Positions 1 through 5,887 of a stretch of 11,951 nt of DNA are shown here, one piece after another. Location of the stretch: the NCBI GenBank assembly GCA_016764535.1, contig JAESRR010000203.1, positions 1 through 11,951 on the forward strand, in the 5' to 3' direction. The notes beneath the pieces were generated by a model. That model saw only the letters and a program-made list of their open reading frames with translations. It ran no database searches and had not been told where the DNA came from. Position numbers and translations under genes: made by a program. Numbering within the stretch: position 1 is the first letter of the stretch; each line of letters begins with the position of its first letter. This stretch comes from Cohaesibacteraceae bacterium (GTDB lineage: Bacteria > Pseudomonadota > Alphaproteobacteria > Rhizobiales > Cohaesibacteraceae).

Positions 1-2
1 TG

Positions 3-179
3 CAAAAAGTAAAAGAAGAGACAGGAATGTTGGTGACTACTGAAGTGGGAAATGCCAATCATGTTGAATTGGCTTTGAAACACGATATAGATATTCTATG
101 GATTGGTGCACGAACAACTGTAAACCCATTTGTGGTACAAGAAATTGCTGACGCTTTAGCGACTGTCAGGGCAAACTAA
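3..179 (+). CDS. Partial DAHP synthase (Bacteroidetes-type DAHPS/chorismate mutase), cut off at both ends
   Basis: The open frame enters from the left edge and stops at 177-179, giving 58 codons. Residues 1-52 match the middle of the bifunctional 3-deoxy-7-phosphoheptulonate synthase/chorismate mutase typical of Bacteroidetes; key blocks are VKEETG, HVELALKHDIDILWIGAR and TTVNPFVVQEIADAL. This enzyme makes the first intermediate of aromatic amino acid synthesis. In the family the chain continues for some 200 further residues, starting with a block of the type (I/V)PVL(I/V)KNPVNPD. Here it instead ends ATVRAN and a stop. The stop sits on the ribosome-binding site of atpF. The family resemblance is strong; the abrupt end implies a junction at about 150-165. 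Whether this is an assembly chimera, a real rearrangement or a decayed gene cannot be told from this sequence. The last six codons may be the genuine tail of an atpF' gene. Confidence 0.7.
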   Translation, partial: QKVKEETGMLVTTEVGNANHVELALKHDIDILWIGARTTVNPFVVQEIADALATVRAN

Positions 180-190
180 AGGAGATGGAC

Positions 191-670
191 ATGGATGCAA
201 CCGCATGGGCGACCGTCGGTCTTTTTGTTTTCCTTGGAATACTGGTTTACAACAAGGTTCCTGGATTAATTGCTGATATGCTTGATAAACGAGCAGCAGA
301 CATTTCCAGTGAGCTTGATGAAGCGCGACGTTTGCGTGAAGAAGCTCAGGCGCTTTTGGCTGACTATCAGCGCAAGCAACGTGAAGCTGAAAAAGAAGCT
401 GAAGGTATTATCGATCAGGCAAAGCGTGAAGCCGATATGATGGCACTTGAAGCAAAGGCCAATCTTGATGAATTTGTCGTTCGTCGTACGAAACTGGCTG
501 AACAAAAAATTGCCAGCGCGGAAGCAGCCGCGGCCGGTGAAGTGCGTGCTGCAGCAACTGACCTGGCTATTGCCGCAACTGAGGCTGTGCTCGCAACCAG
601 AGTGCAAGACAAGGCAGCTGAAGACCTGATTACTGCAGGTATCAAGGAAGTAGGCCTAAAACTTAACTAG
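191..670 (+). CDS. atpF: F0F1 ATP synthase subunit b
   Basis: Subunit b is the peripheral stalk of F-type ATP synthase. It anchors in the membrane through one N-terminal helix and holds the F1 head through a long dimeric helix. Residues about 4-25 form the single membrane segment (WATVGLFVFLGILV, then a polar NKVPGLI). The remainder is highly charged and alanine-rich with no helix breakers (EARRLREEAQALLADYQRKQ region), as expected of the stalk. Length is about 159 residues, normal for alphaproteobacterial b. Two in-frame ATGs exist, at 185 and 191. The Shine-Dalgarno AAGGAG (179-184) touches the first but is six bases from the second, so 191 is preferred. A strong terminator follows, suggesting the end of the F0 operon. 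The expected upstream partner atpF' is not visible; a DAHP synthase fragment stands there instead. Confidence 0.93.
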   Translation: MDATAWATVGLFVFLGILVYNKVPGLIADMLDKRAADISSELDEARRLREEAQALLADYQRKQREAEKEAEGIIDQAKREADMMALEAKANLDEFVVRRTKLAEQKIASAEAAAAGEVRAAATDLAIAATEAVLATRVQDKAAEDLITAGIKEVGLKLN

Positions 671-696
671 GGCCTTACATCTTTTTATTCGAATTT

Positions 697-737
697 GGCC
701 GCGTTTCACAATATGAAACGCGGCCTTTTTGTTTTTG
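697..737 (+). terminator. Rho-independent terminator after atpF
   Basis: A perfect 12-bp stem, GGCCGCGTTTCA (697-708) pairing with TGAAACGCGGCC (714-725), encloses a 5-base loop. It is followed by TTTTTGTTTTT. It lies 27 bases past the atpF stop and separates the ATP synthase operon from the reductase gene. Confidence 0.95.
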
Positions 738-773
738 GATTATCTTCTCCCAATGGATAGCGGGTTTAACCAA

Positions 774-802
774 TTGACCAGTTGGAAATTTCCCAATTTG
801 AG
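774..802 (+). promoter_or_regulatory. Candidate promoter/operator of the acuI-type gene
   Basis: TTGACC at 774-779 resembles a -35 box. It is followed at 784-794 by GGAAATTTCCC, whose first ten bases are a perfect palindrome. The -10 region near 795-802 is weak. The same 11-mer occurs upstream of the converging thioesterase gene (2403-2413). The palindrome is directly visible; its role as an operator is inferred from position. Confidence 0.35.
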
Positions 803-849
803 TGCACACTTTTTGAAACAGTACTTCCCCGGAAAACAGGATCAATGAT

Positions 850-1845
850 ATGGCCGGCTTTAAGGCAGTTATGGTTTCTCGCGATGAGAACAAAAAGCAA
901 TCTGTAGAGATAGTTGAACTGGACCGAAGCGATCTGATGCCAGGGAATGTGCTCGTAAAAATTGATCACTCCACGATAAATTATAAGGATGGATTGGCAA
1001 TCACCGGGAAAAGTCCGGTTATCAGACGCTGGCCAATGATCCCGGGTATTGATTTTACCGGAACTGTCATTGAGAGTTCTCATGCCGGGTTTCAATCAGG
1101 CGACGACGTCATTCTGAACGGTTGGGGTGTTGGTGAGAAACATTATGGCGCCTTTGCTGGCGAGGCACGTGTGAACGGTGACTGGCTCATCAAGCGGCCA
1201 AAGGGTTTGTCCTCGGCTCAATGCATGGCAATTGGTACCGCAGGGTATACTGCAATGCTTTGCGTCATTGCGCTCGAAAATGCGGGAGTTACTCCAGGCA
1301 GGGGGCCAGTTCTGGTAACCGGGGCAAATGGTGGTGTGGGGACCATAGCAATATCTCTGTTATCTTCCCTGGGGTATCATGTTGTTGCTTCAACAGGTCG
1401 CCTTGAAGAAAAAGGATTTCTGACAGATCTGGGTGCATCGGAAGTTCTGGATCGTAATCATTTATCAGAACCCGGGCGTCCCCTCGGGAATGAAGTCTGG
1501 TCTGCAGCAATTGATTCTGTGGGTAGTCATACTTTGGCAAATGTTCTTTCACAAATTCAATATGGTGGTGCTGTTGCTGCCTGTGGCCTTGCTCAGGGGT
1601 ATGATCTTCCGTCGACAGTCATGCCTTTCATATTACGGGGGATCTCCTTGCTTGGAATTGATTCAGTTATGAAGCACCGACATTTTCGTGAAGCGGCCTG
1701 GGCCAGGCTCGAAGCTGATCTTGACTTGAAAAAACTGGAAGCCTTGTCCACGACAATTGGATTTGGTGATATCGTCGAGACCGCAGAAGCATTGATGGCT
1801 GGAAAAATTCGTGGCCGGGTCATCGTTGACATCAATGCGGCGTAG
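850..1845 (+). CDS. acuI: Acrylyl-CoA reductase (NADPH)/YhdH-type quinone oxidoreductase
   Basis: This is a zinc-free medium-chain dehydrogenase/reductase of the YhdH/AcuI subfamily (331 residues, usual length about 325-330). Characterised members reduce acryloyl-CoA to propionyl-CoA with NADPH, which detoxifies acrylate and serves DMSP or 3-hydroxypropionate assimilation. Visible blocks in order: INYKDGLA (43-50), PGIDFTGTV (65-73), the subfamily signature NGWGVGEKHYG (90-100), IGTAGYTAMLCV (128-139), the nucleotide-binding loop VTGANGGVG (156-164), STGR (181-184, the likely NADPH 2'-phosphate contact) and VAACGLAQGYDLPSTVMPFI (242-261). No zinc-binding cysteines are seen. Start ATG 850 has AGGA about 8 bases upstream. 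The gene converges on a PaaI-type thioesterase with 8 bases between the stops. Family is sure; acryloyl-CoA as the substrate is inferred. Confidence 0.9.
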   Translation: MAGFKAVMVSRDENKKQSVEIVELDRSDLMPGNVLVKIDHSTINYKDGLAITGKSPVIRRWPMIPGIDFTGTVIESSHAGFQSGDDVILNGWGVGEKHYGAFAGEARVNGDWLIKRPKGLSSAQCMAIGTAGYTAMLCVIALENAGVTPGRGPVLVTGANGGVGTIAISLLSSLGYHVVASTGRLEEKGFLTDLGASEVLDRNHLSEPGRPLGNEVWSAAIDSVGSHTLANVLSQIQYGGAVAACGLAQGYDLPSTVMPFILRGISLLGIDSVMKHRHFREAAWARLEADLDLKKLEALSTTIGFGDIVETAEALMAGKIRGRVIVDINAA

Positions 1846-1853
1846 CTTGCAAA

Positions 1854-2339
1854 TTATTTGACAGGCTGATTGCCCAGTATTGCGCAGGTCCCGGTACCAT
1901 GAGCCAACAATTTCCCATTCTTGTCGTAGGCCTTGGCTTCGACTGTGGAAATTCGTCGGCCCCGGTGAAGGACTTGTGCGACGCAGGTCACGTCACCCGT
2001 GTTTTCGAAGATAGCACGGGTGAGTGACATGGAGAAATCTACTGTCGTATATATTTCACCTGCACTTAATGTGGTCTGTACGGCACATCCCAATGCAGAA
2101 TCGAGCAATGTTGCAGTCCAGCCCCCATGAATGGTTCCAGCGGGATTGTAATAGTCAAACTTCGGAGTGCCAGTGAATGTAACTTTGCCGATCTCGGCTT
2201 TGGTTATGCGCAATGACAGGGTTTTTGCCATCGGAGGAGCGGGCAAATCACCGCTCATTATTTGTTGAATTATCGTTAGGCCATCTTTACCAATAAGATC
2301 GGCAGCCGAGGCTACTCCCCAATCAGGTTGCTGAGACAT
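1854..2339 (-). CDS. PaaI-family acyl-CoA thioesterase (hotdog fold)
   Basis: A 161-residue hotdog-fold protein of the PaaI/YbgC-like 'uncharacterized domain 1' group. Such enzymes hydrolyse acyl-CoA thioesters in the cytoplasm. The family's active-site stretch is present: NPAGTIHGG (65-73) followed by a helix with LLDSALG (78-84), where D80 corresponds to the catalytic acidic residue. A second strand block, TTVDFSMSLTRAI (98-110), and the strand EAKAYDKNGKLLAHGTGTCAI (134-154) complete the fold. The N-terminal ~60 residues are a helical extension seen in many alphaproteobacterial members. AGGAA lies about 8 bases before the ATG at 2339. It converges on acuI, and both genes carry the same palindrome upstream, so a joint role in CoA-thioester turnover is plausible but inferred. 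Substrate cannot be told. Confidence 0.88.
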   Translation of the reverse strand: MSQQPDWGVASAADLIGKDGLTIIQQIMSGDLPAPPMAKTLSLRITKAEIGKVTFTGTPKFDYYNPAGTIHGGWTATLLDSALGCAVQTTLSAGEIYTTVDFSMSLTRAIFENTGDVTCVAQVLHRGRRISTVEAKAYDKNGKLLAHGTGTCAILGNQPVK

Positions 2340-2393
2340 GTATATTTCCTGTTGAACGGATAAATTGACTGGGCTGTATAGACAGTTGAATAA

Positions 2394-2413
2394 ATTGTAC
2401 CCGGAAATTTCCC
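2394..2413 (-). promoter_or_regulatory. Candidate promoter/operator of the thioesterase gene
   Basis: Read on the minus strand, a -10-like TACAAT (2399-2394) sits just downstream of the palindrome GGAAATTTCC (2403-2412). The 11-mer GGAAATTTCCC is the same one found before acuI. The -35 region is weak. The palindrome would lie in the promoter spacer, a position suited to repression. Confidence 0.35.
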
Positions 2414-2426
2414 GGAAGGAAGCATT

Positions 2427-2450
2427 GATTGGATTTCTAGAAAATCAATC
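2427..2450. promoter_or_regulatory. 24-bp imperfect palindrome centred on CTAG
   Basis: The outer arms GATTG/CAATC and the core TTTCTAGAAA are symmetric about 2438/2439, with 20 of 24 positions matching the reverse complement. It lies about 90-110 bases upstream of the thioesterase start. This could be a dimeric regulator site; the assignment rests on symmetry alone. Confidence 0.25.
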
Positions 2451-2772
2451 TGCCTGGAAATTGGTTTGGTTCCAGCAAAACCTGCTCCCCCGAAATTGTT
2501 TGGATAGGAACACAATTGCCCCAATTAGTCACCGACTGCGGCTTAAGGTAAGATTAGCCAAACTATTCTATCAAATGCGTAATAAAATATAATATTGATG
2601 CGACGATAATTTCGAATATTTTGTGTTCTTCTTCATTTTCTGCTTTTCAACCATCAAAGTTCATGGTTACATCAAGATCCTGGTAGATGAATGAACATCT
2701 GGCAGCGAGCAGATTACACCGGTCTCGAAGTAGTACTATTGCGCTGGCGCGCAGCAATAACGGACAGGAACA
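2451..2772. other. Intergenic stretch, AT-rich, with a -10-like box and small hairpins
   Basis: No convincing gene is seen here. It contains a perfect TATAAT (2588-2593, + strand) without a good -35, a small stem AACCAT/ATGGTT (2649-2668), an 8-bp palindrome TAGTACTA (2731-2738), and an imperfect inverted repeat with ATTGC/GCAAT ends (about 2738-2758). It could be the promoter and leader of the 56-codon gene that follows. An open frame at 2365-2592 lacks a ribosome-binding site and recognisable protein character. Confidence 0.3.
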
Positions 2773-2943
2773 ATGTCGCAGGACACGGTCAATAAGACCG
2801 AAACTAATTCTCAAAACAACAATTTAAAAGTTGATTTGTGTTCAAAGTATCAAAAATTGGGAATTAACGCCGTAGTGGCCGCACTAACGGCAAAAGCGAC
2901 TGGAATTAAATCACTGGGGAAGCCGGCAATTATTAAAAGCTAA
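2773..2943 (+). CDS. Small hypothetical protein, 56 aa
   Basis: Product and family are not recognised. The frame runs ATG 2773 to TAA 2941-2943, with AGGA a few bases upstream of the start and a clear terminator just after the stop. These two signals together make it a likely real gene despite its size. The first ~18 residues are polar and asparagine-rich (MSQDTVNKTETNSQNNN). They are followed by DLCSKYQKLGINAVVAALTA (21-40), a probable amphipathic helix with one cysteine (C23), and a basic tail ending GIKSLGKPAIIKS. There is no signal peptide and no clear membrane span. It is convergent with pdxH and appears to be a single-gene unit. It could be a small regulatory, stress or ribosome-associated protein, but the sequence does not decide this. 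Confidence 0.6.
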   Translation: MSQDTVNKTETNSQNNNLKVDLCSKYQKLGINAVVAALTAKATGIKSLGKPAIIKS

Positions 2944-2965
2944 CGCTGGTTGGTGAATAATTTAG

Positions 2966-2999
2966 AAAGGCAGTATGAGATCCACTTACTGCCTTTTTT
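2966..2999 (+). terminator. Rho-independent terminator after the 56-aa gene
   Basis: The stem AAAGGCAGTA (2966-2975) pairs with TACTGCCTTT (2987-2996) around an 11-base loop and ends in a run of six T (2994-2999). It begins 22 bases past the stop of the small gene. It may also serve pdxH from the opposite strand, although the T-run on that side is poor. Confidence 0.88.
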
Positions 3000-3106
3000 C
3001 GTTCAATTCCGTTGATTTGGCCAACTTTGGTCAGGTATTGCAAATCCAGTTTGCAGGTATCCATTGCAGGCGAATAAAATAACAACTCAAACTCATGTGG
3101 CGTGAA

Positions 3107-3739
3107 TTATGGATACAGTTTGCTCGTAGCCCAACCTGTTTCGCCAAATCTGAAAAGCAATCGATCGTGAAGACGGAATTTTCTATCATGCCAAAATTCG
3201 ATTTCCATAGGAACAATCCGAAAGCCTGACCAATGTTCAGGCCGTGGAATTTTACCGAACCCGAATTTTGCTGTGTATTCTGCAACTGACTTTTCAAGAG
3301 CCAAACGTCCTTCCAGAGGCCTGGATTGTTTTGAAGCCCAGGCTCCGATGCGGCTTCCTCTGGCCCGGGACTGATAATAGATATCAGCTTCCTGCGATGA
3401 TACAGTTTCAACGTTTCCGCGAATGCGAACTTGCCGACGGAGACTTTTCCAATGAAAGAGTAAAGCAGCTTTGCCGCTTTCCAGTAACTCCCGCCCCTTG
3501 TTACTTTCAAAATTCGTATAGAAAACAAAACCGTTTTTGTCGAAATCTTTTAACAGCACCATTCGGGCATTTGGCATGCCCGTTTCGTCAACGCTCGCAA
3601 GTGTCATCGCCGTCGGATCGTTCAATTCCGCGTTTTTTGCTTCTTCGAGCCAGGCTGAAAATAGCTCAAGTGGTTCGTCCGAGTTTGTGAAGTCACCATT
3701 ATTTAACTCTAATTGGTCATCATTGTTCGAGTGGGACAT
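3107..3739 (-). CDS. pdxH: Pyridoxamine/pyridoxine 5'-phosphate oxidase
   Basis: PdxH oxidises pyridoxine 5'-phosphate or pyridoxamine 5'-phosphate to pyridoxal 5'-phosphate using FMN and O2, the last step of vitamin B6 synthesis and salvage. At 210 residues it has the normal length. FMN/substrate blocks in order: NARMVLLK (57-64), [13 protein letters not shown] (73-85), [14 protein letters not shown] (95-108), [14 protein letters not shown] (129-142), [10 protein letters not shown] (165-174), [14 protein letters not shown] (180-193), and the C-terminal W..SKLYP (203-210), where most relatives have RLAP or RLYP. The start at 3739 has only a weak Shine-Dalgarno, but no later methionine leaves the fold intact. 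It diverges from the lipoprotein gene across 32 bases. It functions as a cytoplasmic homodimer. Confidence 0.95.
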   Translation of the reverse strand: MSHSNNDDQLELNNGDFTNSDEPLELFSAWLEEAKNAELNDPTAMTLASVDETGMPNARMVLLKDFDKNGFVFYTNFESNKGRELLESGKAALLFHWKSLRRQVRIRGNVETVSSQEADIYYQSRARGSRIGAWASKQSRPLEGRLALEKSVAEYTAKFGFGKIPRPEHWSGFRIVPMEIEFWHDRKFRLHDRLLFRFGETGWATSKLYP

Positions 3740-3771
3740 AGTAATTACCGTGTAGGGCGAGAGTCGGGCGT

Positions 3772-4224
3772 ATGAAGTATCATCAGTTTGCAGTGTTTTT
3801 TAGAGGTATCACAGTCAAAGTTGCATTGATATCTGCGTGTGTTGCATTGGGTGCTTGTTCGTCGGTACAGTATACGACTTCGACAAACGGGGAACAGCTA
3901 ACCACCGGTTCGGTCGGCTCGCTGGCTTTGACAACTGACGGATCTGATAAAGCTGCACTGGAGAATGCGCTTACATTAGCTGCATTTGATCGTCTTCCAA
4001 GTGAAGGCTTGCAATGGGATAATCCTGATACCGGTACCGTTGGTATTATTTCGACAACAGAATTTAGTGGAAATTCCGCAAAAAATTGTCGTACTTTTGC
4101 GACAACATTGCACCGTATTTCAGGTGTTGAACTCTGGCGCGGAACCGCCTGCCAGGAACAGCAAAATGGTATTTGGCATTTAGCGGCACTTTCTGCAGCA
4201 GACGGGTCTGAGCTCATACTTTAA
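3772..4224 (+). CDS. Outer-membrane lipoprotein, 17-kDa surface-antigen-like (RT0821/Lpp0805 type)
   Basis: A 150-residue protein with a lipoprotein signal. There is a basic/hydrophobic start, a hydrophobic core at about 15-28 and the lipobox LGAC, with C29 as the lipidated residue. The mature part contains [12 protein letters not shown] (82-93), [24 protein letters not shown] (104-127) and NGIWHLAAL (132-140). This pattern, W-N-P..G..G, then CR, then a second C and a terminal W, is that of the RT0821/Lpp0805 surface-protein group related to the rickettsial 17-kDa antigen. C106 and C127 probably form a disulfide. The molecular role of this family is unknown. Divergence from pdxH agrees with an arrangement I recall from other alphaproteobacteria. 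The ribosome-binding site is weak. Its last 11 bases overlap the end of the MFS gene on the other strand. Confidence 0.8.
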   Translation: MKYHQFAVFFRGITVKVALISACVALGACSSVQYTTSTNGEQLTTGSVGSLALTTDGSDKAALENALTLAAFDRLPSEGLQWDNPDTGTVGIISTTEFSGNSAKNCRTFATTLHRISGVELWRGTACQEQQNGIWHLAALSAADGSELIL

Positions 4225-5458
4225 TCCGTTCGCCCTGTGAGACCGGAACCTGTTCTTCCTTGATTGGCCAATGGACGAGGGCAGCAAGGACACCAAGAGC
4301 GATTGAAATCTGCCAGATCAAATCGTAATTCCCTGTACTTTCATATAGAATACTTCCCAGCAGAACCCCCAAAAATGACCCCACCTGATGTGATAGAAAG
4401 ACAAATCCGAACAGCATTGCAAGATGTCTGGTCCCGAACATATCGGCGACCAATGATTGCGTCGGCGGAACAGTTGACAGCCACAGCAGCCCCATTCCGG
4501 AGGCGAAAGCAAGAACAGTCCATATACTGGGCGGCAGGAAAATAAACAGTGCTATTACAACCGCTCTGGCAGCATAAATGAAACTGAGTGTATATTGTTT
4601 GGGAAAGCGTCCGGTTGCGACACCAAATACAATTGCGCCAACTATGTTGAACAGGCCAATCAACGCAATCGCCCAGCCTCCGGTTTTTGCATCAAATCCA
4701 AGGTCTTCGAGATAGGGTGGAAGATGGACAGTGATAAATGCCAGGTGGAAGCCACATACAAAAAACCCGGTAACCAGCAGATTAAACGAAGTGTGACTAA
4801 ATGCTTCCCTGATGGCTTGCACGACAGTTTGATTCTGGCGAGGGTCCGGTTTTTCCATGGCCACTCCCGCATCCAGTTGTTTTCCGGATGTTCTTAGTCC
4901 AATTACCAAAAACGGGACTGTCAGCAGGATGACGCCCATTATAACCAGTGCGATCTGCCAACCGTAATTGACTATGAATGCCTGTCCGAGCGGCGCGAAT
5001 AAAAACTGACCCATTGATCCTGAAGCAGTACCCAGCCCTAATGCCAATGGTCGAATATGCGCAGGTAATGATTTTGTAAATACGGAGAGAATAAGAAAAA
5101 ATGCAGATCCGGATATCCCCAGACCGATGAGAAGGCCAGCTGTTAAATGCAGGGTGACTGGATCAGATGCGACTGACATCAAAATAAGCCCGGCCGCGTA
5201 GATTATTGAACCAAATGCAATGACAAGCCGGGCACCAAATTTGTCGGCGAGGCCACCAACAAATGGCTGAGCCATGCCCCAGACAAGATTTTGCAATGCG
5301 ATTGCAAAACCGAAAACATCACGGTTCCACTCGTATTCGGTTGAAATTGGAGTGAGAAAAAACCCCATGGTTGATCGTGGCCCGAATGTGAGCATGCCTA
5401 TAAGACATCCTGTAAATATCAGCAAGCCGGCGTTTGCAGCCCTGGGCGACGATTTCAT
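4214..5458 (-). CDS. MFS transporter, 12 TM (monocarboxylate/oxalate-formate antiporter-like)
   Basis: A 414-residue Major Facilitator Superfamily permease in the inner membrane. About twelve hydrophobic segments are visible, in two six-helix halves separated by a charged cytoplasmic loop (about 189-218). The MFS motif A is present after TM2 as GGLADKFGAR (68-77). TM1 has FGPRSTMGFFLTPIS (25-39), similar to oxalate/formate (OFA) and monocarboxylate transporter-like families; the PPTQSLVADMFGTRHLAMLFG block (331-351) is also typical of that clade. Substrate is unknown; a small carboxylate is the likeliest guess. AGGA lies six bases before ATG 5458. The gene stands alone, converging with the lipoprotein gene and diverging from the nad operon across about 430 bases. 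Confidence 0.85.
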   Translation of the reverse strand: MKSSPRAANAGLLIFTGCLIGMLTFGPRSTMGFFLTPISTEYEWNRDVFGFAIALQNLVWGMAQPFVGGLADKFGARLVIAFGSIIYAAGLILMSVASDPVTLHLTAGLLIGLGISGSAFFLILSVFTKSLPAHIRPLALGLGTASGSMGQFLFAPLGQAFIVNYGWQIALVIMGVILLTVPFLVIGLRTSGKQLDAGVAMEKPDPRQNQTVVQAIREAFSHTSFNLLVTGFFVCGFHLAFITVHLPPYLEDLGFDAKTGGWAIALIGLFNIVGAIVFGVATGRFPKQYTLSFIYAARAVVIALFIFLPPSIWTVLAFASGMGLLWLSTVPPTQSLVADMFGTRHLAMLFGFVFLSHQVGSFLGVLLGSILYESTGNYDLIWQISIALGVLAALVHWPIKEEQVPVSQGERIKV

Positions 5459-5750
5459 TGGTGATCCTGAAGTGATGAATTATTGGAGATTTGTGAATGA
5501 GTTAATCCTGAATTTGAATAATAGCAGCAATGTTTTGATGAGTAAGTCAATTCATCTGATTTCAGACATAAGAGTTTGTGATGGATTCGGTGCTGTAAAA
5601 ACGAGTTGCATTTCTGCACGGCGTTTGCGTGCAAAATTTTTAAGAGACGAATAGTCCGCTGAATTATTTTACTGGACATTGTTCCAGATAGCGGATTATG
5701 TTGTTTTCAATTCAGACCTGTGTGCCCTGGATTTTTTTTGGTCTTAATTA
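5459..5750. other. Intergenic region with two hairpins, no supported gene
   Basis: This lies between the MFS start (minus) and the nad control region. It holds two stem-loops on the + strand. TGCACG/CGTGCA (5615-5633, 7-base loop) is followed by AAATTTTT. The second is a long outer stem ATAGTCCGCT/AGCGGATTAT (5651-5660 with 5690-5699, one G-U pair) enclosing an inner TGGA/TCCA hairpin (5673-5686). Short open frames here have no ribosome-binding site. A small RNA or an upstream leader is possible but unproven. Confidence 0.35.
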
Positions 5751-5765
5751 TACTCAAATTGAGCA
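5751..5765. promoter_or_regulatory. Upstream nad operator (site 1)
   Basis: TACTCAAATTGAGCA has perfect arms CTCAA/TTGAG about a central A (5758). It matches site 2 in 13 of 15 positions. It overlaps a -10-like TATACT (5749-5754). Its centre is 77 bases from that of site 2, allowing cooperative binding or looping. Confidence 0.6.
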
Positions 5766-5821
5766 AAAGAAAATAACCAGGGGTAACTTCAGGTCAGTCT
5801 GGCGAAGGTTGTCATGGCATT

Positions 5822-5849
5822 TTGTTATGCTCAACTTGAGCAGAATAAT
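5822..5849 (+). promoter_or_regulatory. nadABC promoter with embedded operator (site 2)
   Basis: A -35-like TTGTTA (5822-5827) and a -10-like AATAAT (5844-5849) are 16 bases apart. The perfect palindrome TGCTCAACTTGAGCA (5828-5842) fills that spacer. A repressor bound there would block RNA polymerase. The motif and spacing are visible. Identity of the binder is inferred; a NadQ-type NAD regulator has been predicted for alphaproteobacterial nadABC operons and is a candidate. Confidence 0.6.
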
Positions 5850-5854
5850 TATAT

Positions 5855-5870
5855 GCGAGAAGTTTCTCGC
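5855..5870 (+). promoter_or_regulatory. 5'-UTR stem-loop before nadA
   Basis: GCGAGA (5855-5860) pairs with TCTCGC (5865-5870) around the loop AGTT. It lies at the predicted transcript start and just before the nadA Shine-Dalgarno AGGAG (5877-5881). A 5'-terminal stem could protect the mRNA from decay; this function is inferred. Confidence 0.4.
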
Positions 5871-5887
5871 CTTGTTAGGAGTGGATC

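Noticed and set aside
2365..2592. 75-codon open frame between the thioesterase gene and the small gene
   Set aside because: It has no ribosome-binding site, crosses the thioesterase promoter and both palindromes, and the product has no domain-like character.
3031..3528. Long minus-strand frame overlapping pdxH (165 codons)
   Set aside because: It is a shadow in another frame of pdxH, whose family motifs are unmistakable.
5538..5654. Short + strand frame (about 38 aa) upstream of nadA
   Set aside because: There is no Shine-Dalgarno before its ATG, it runs through the first hairpin, and its composition is unremarkable.
5455..5679. Minus-strand frame of 74 codons reaching the MFS start
   Set aside because: It lacks a ribosome-binding site, its product is rich in scattered Cys/His/Ser without pattern, and it covers the hairpin region.
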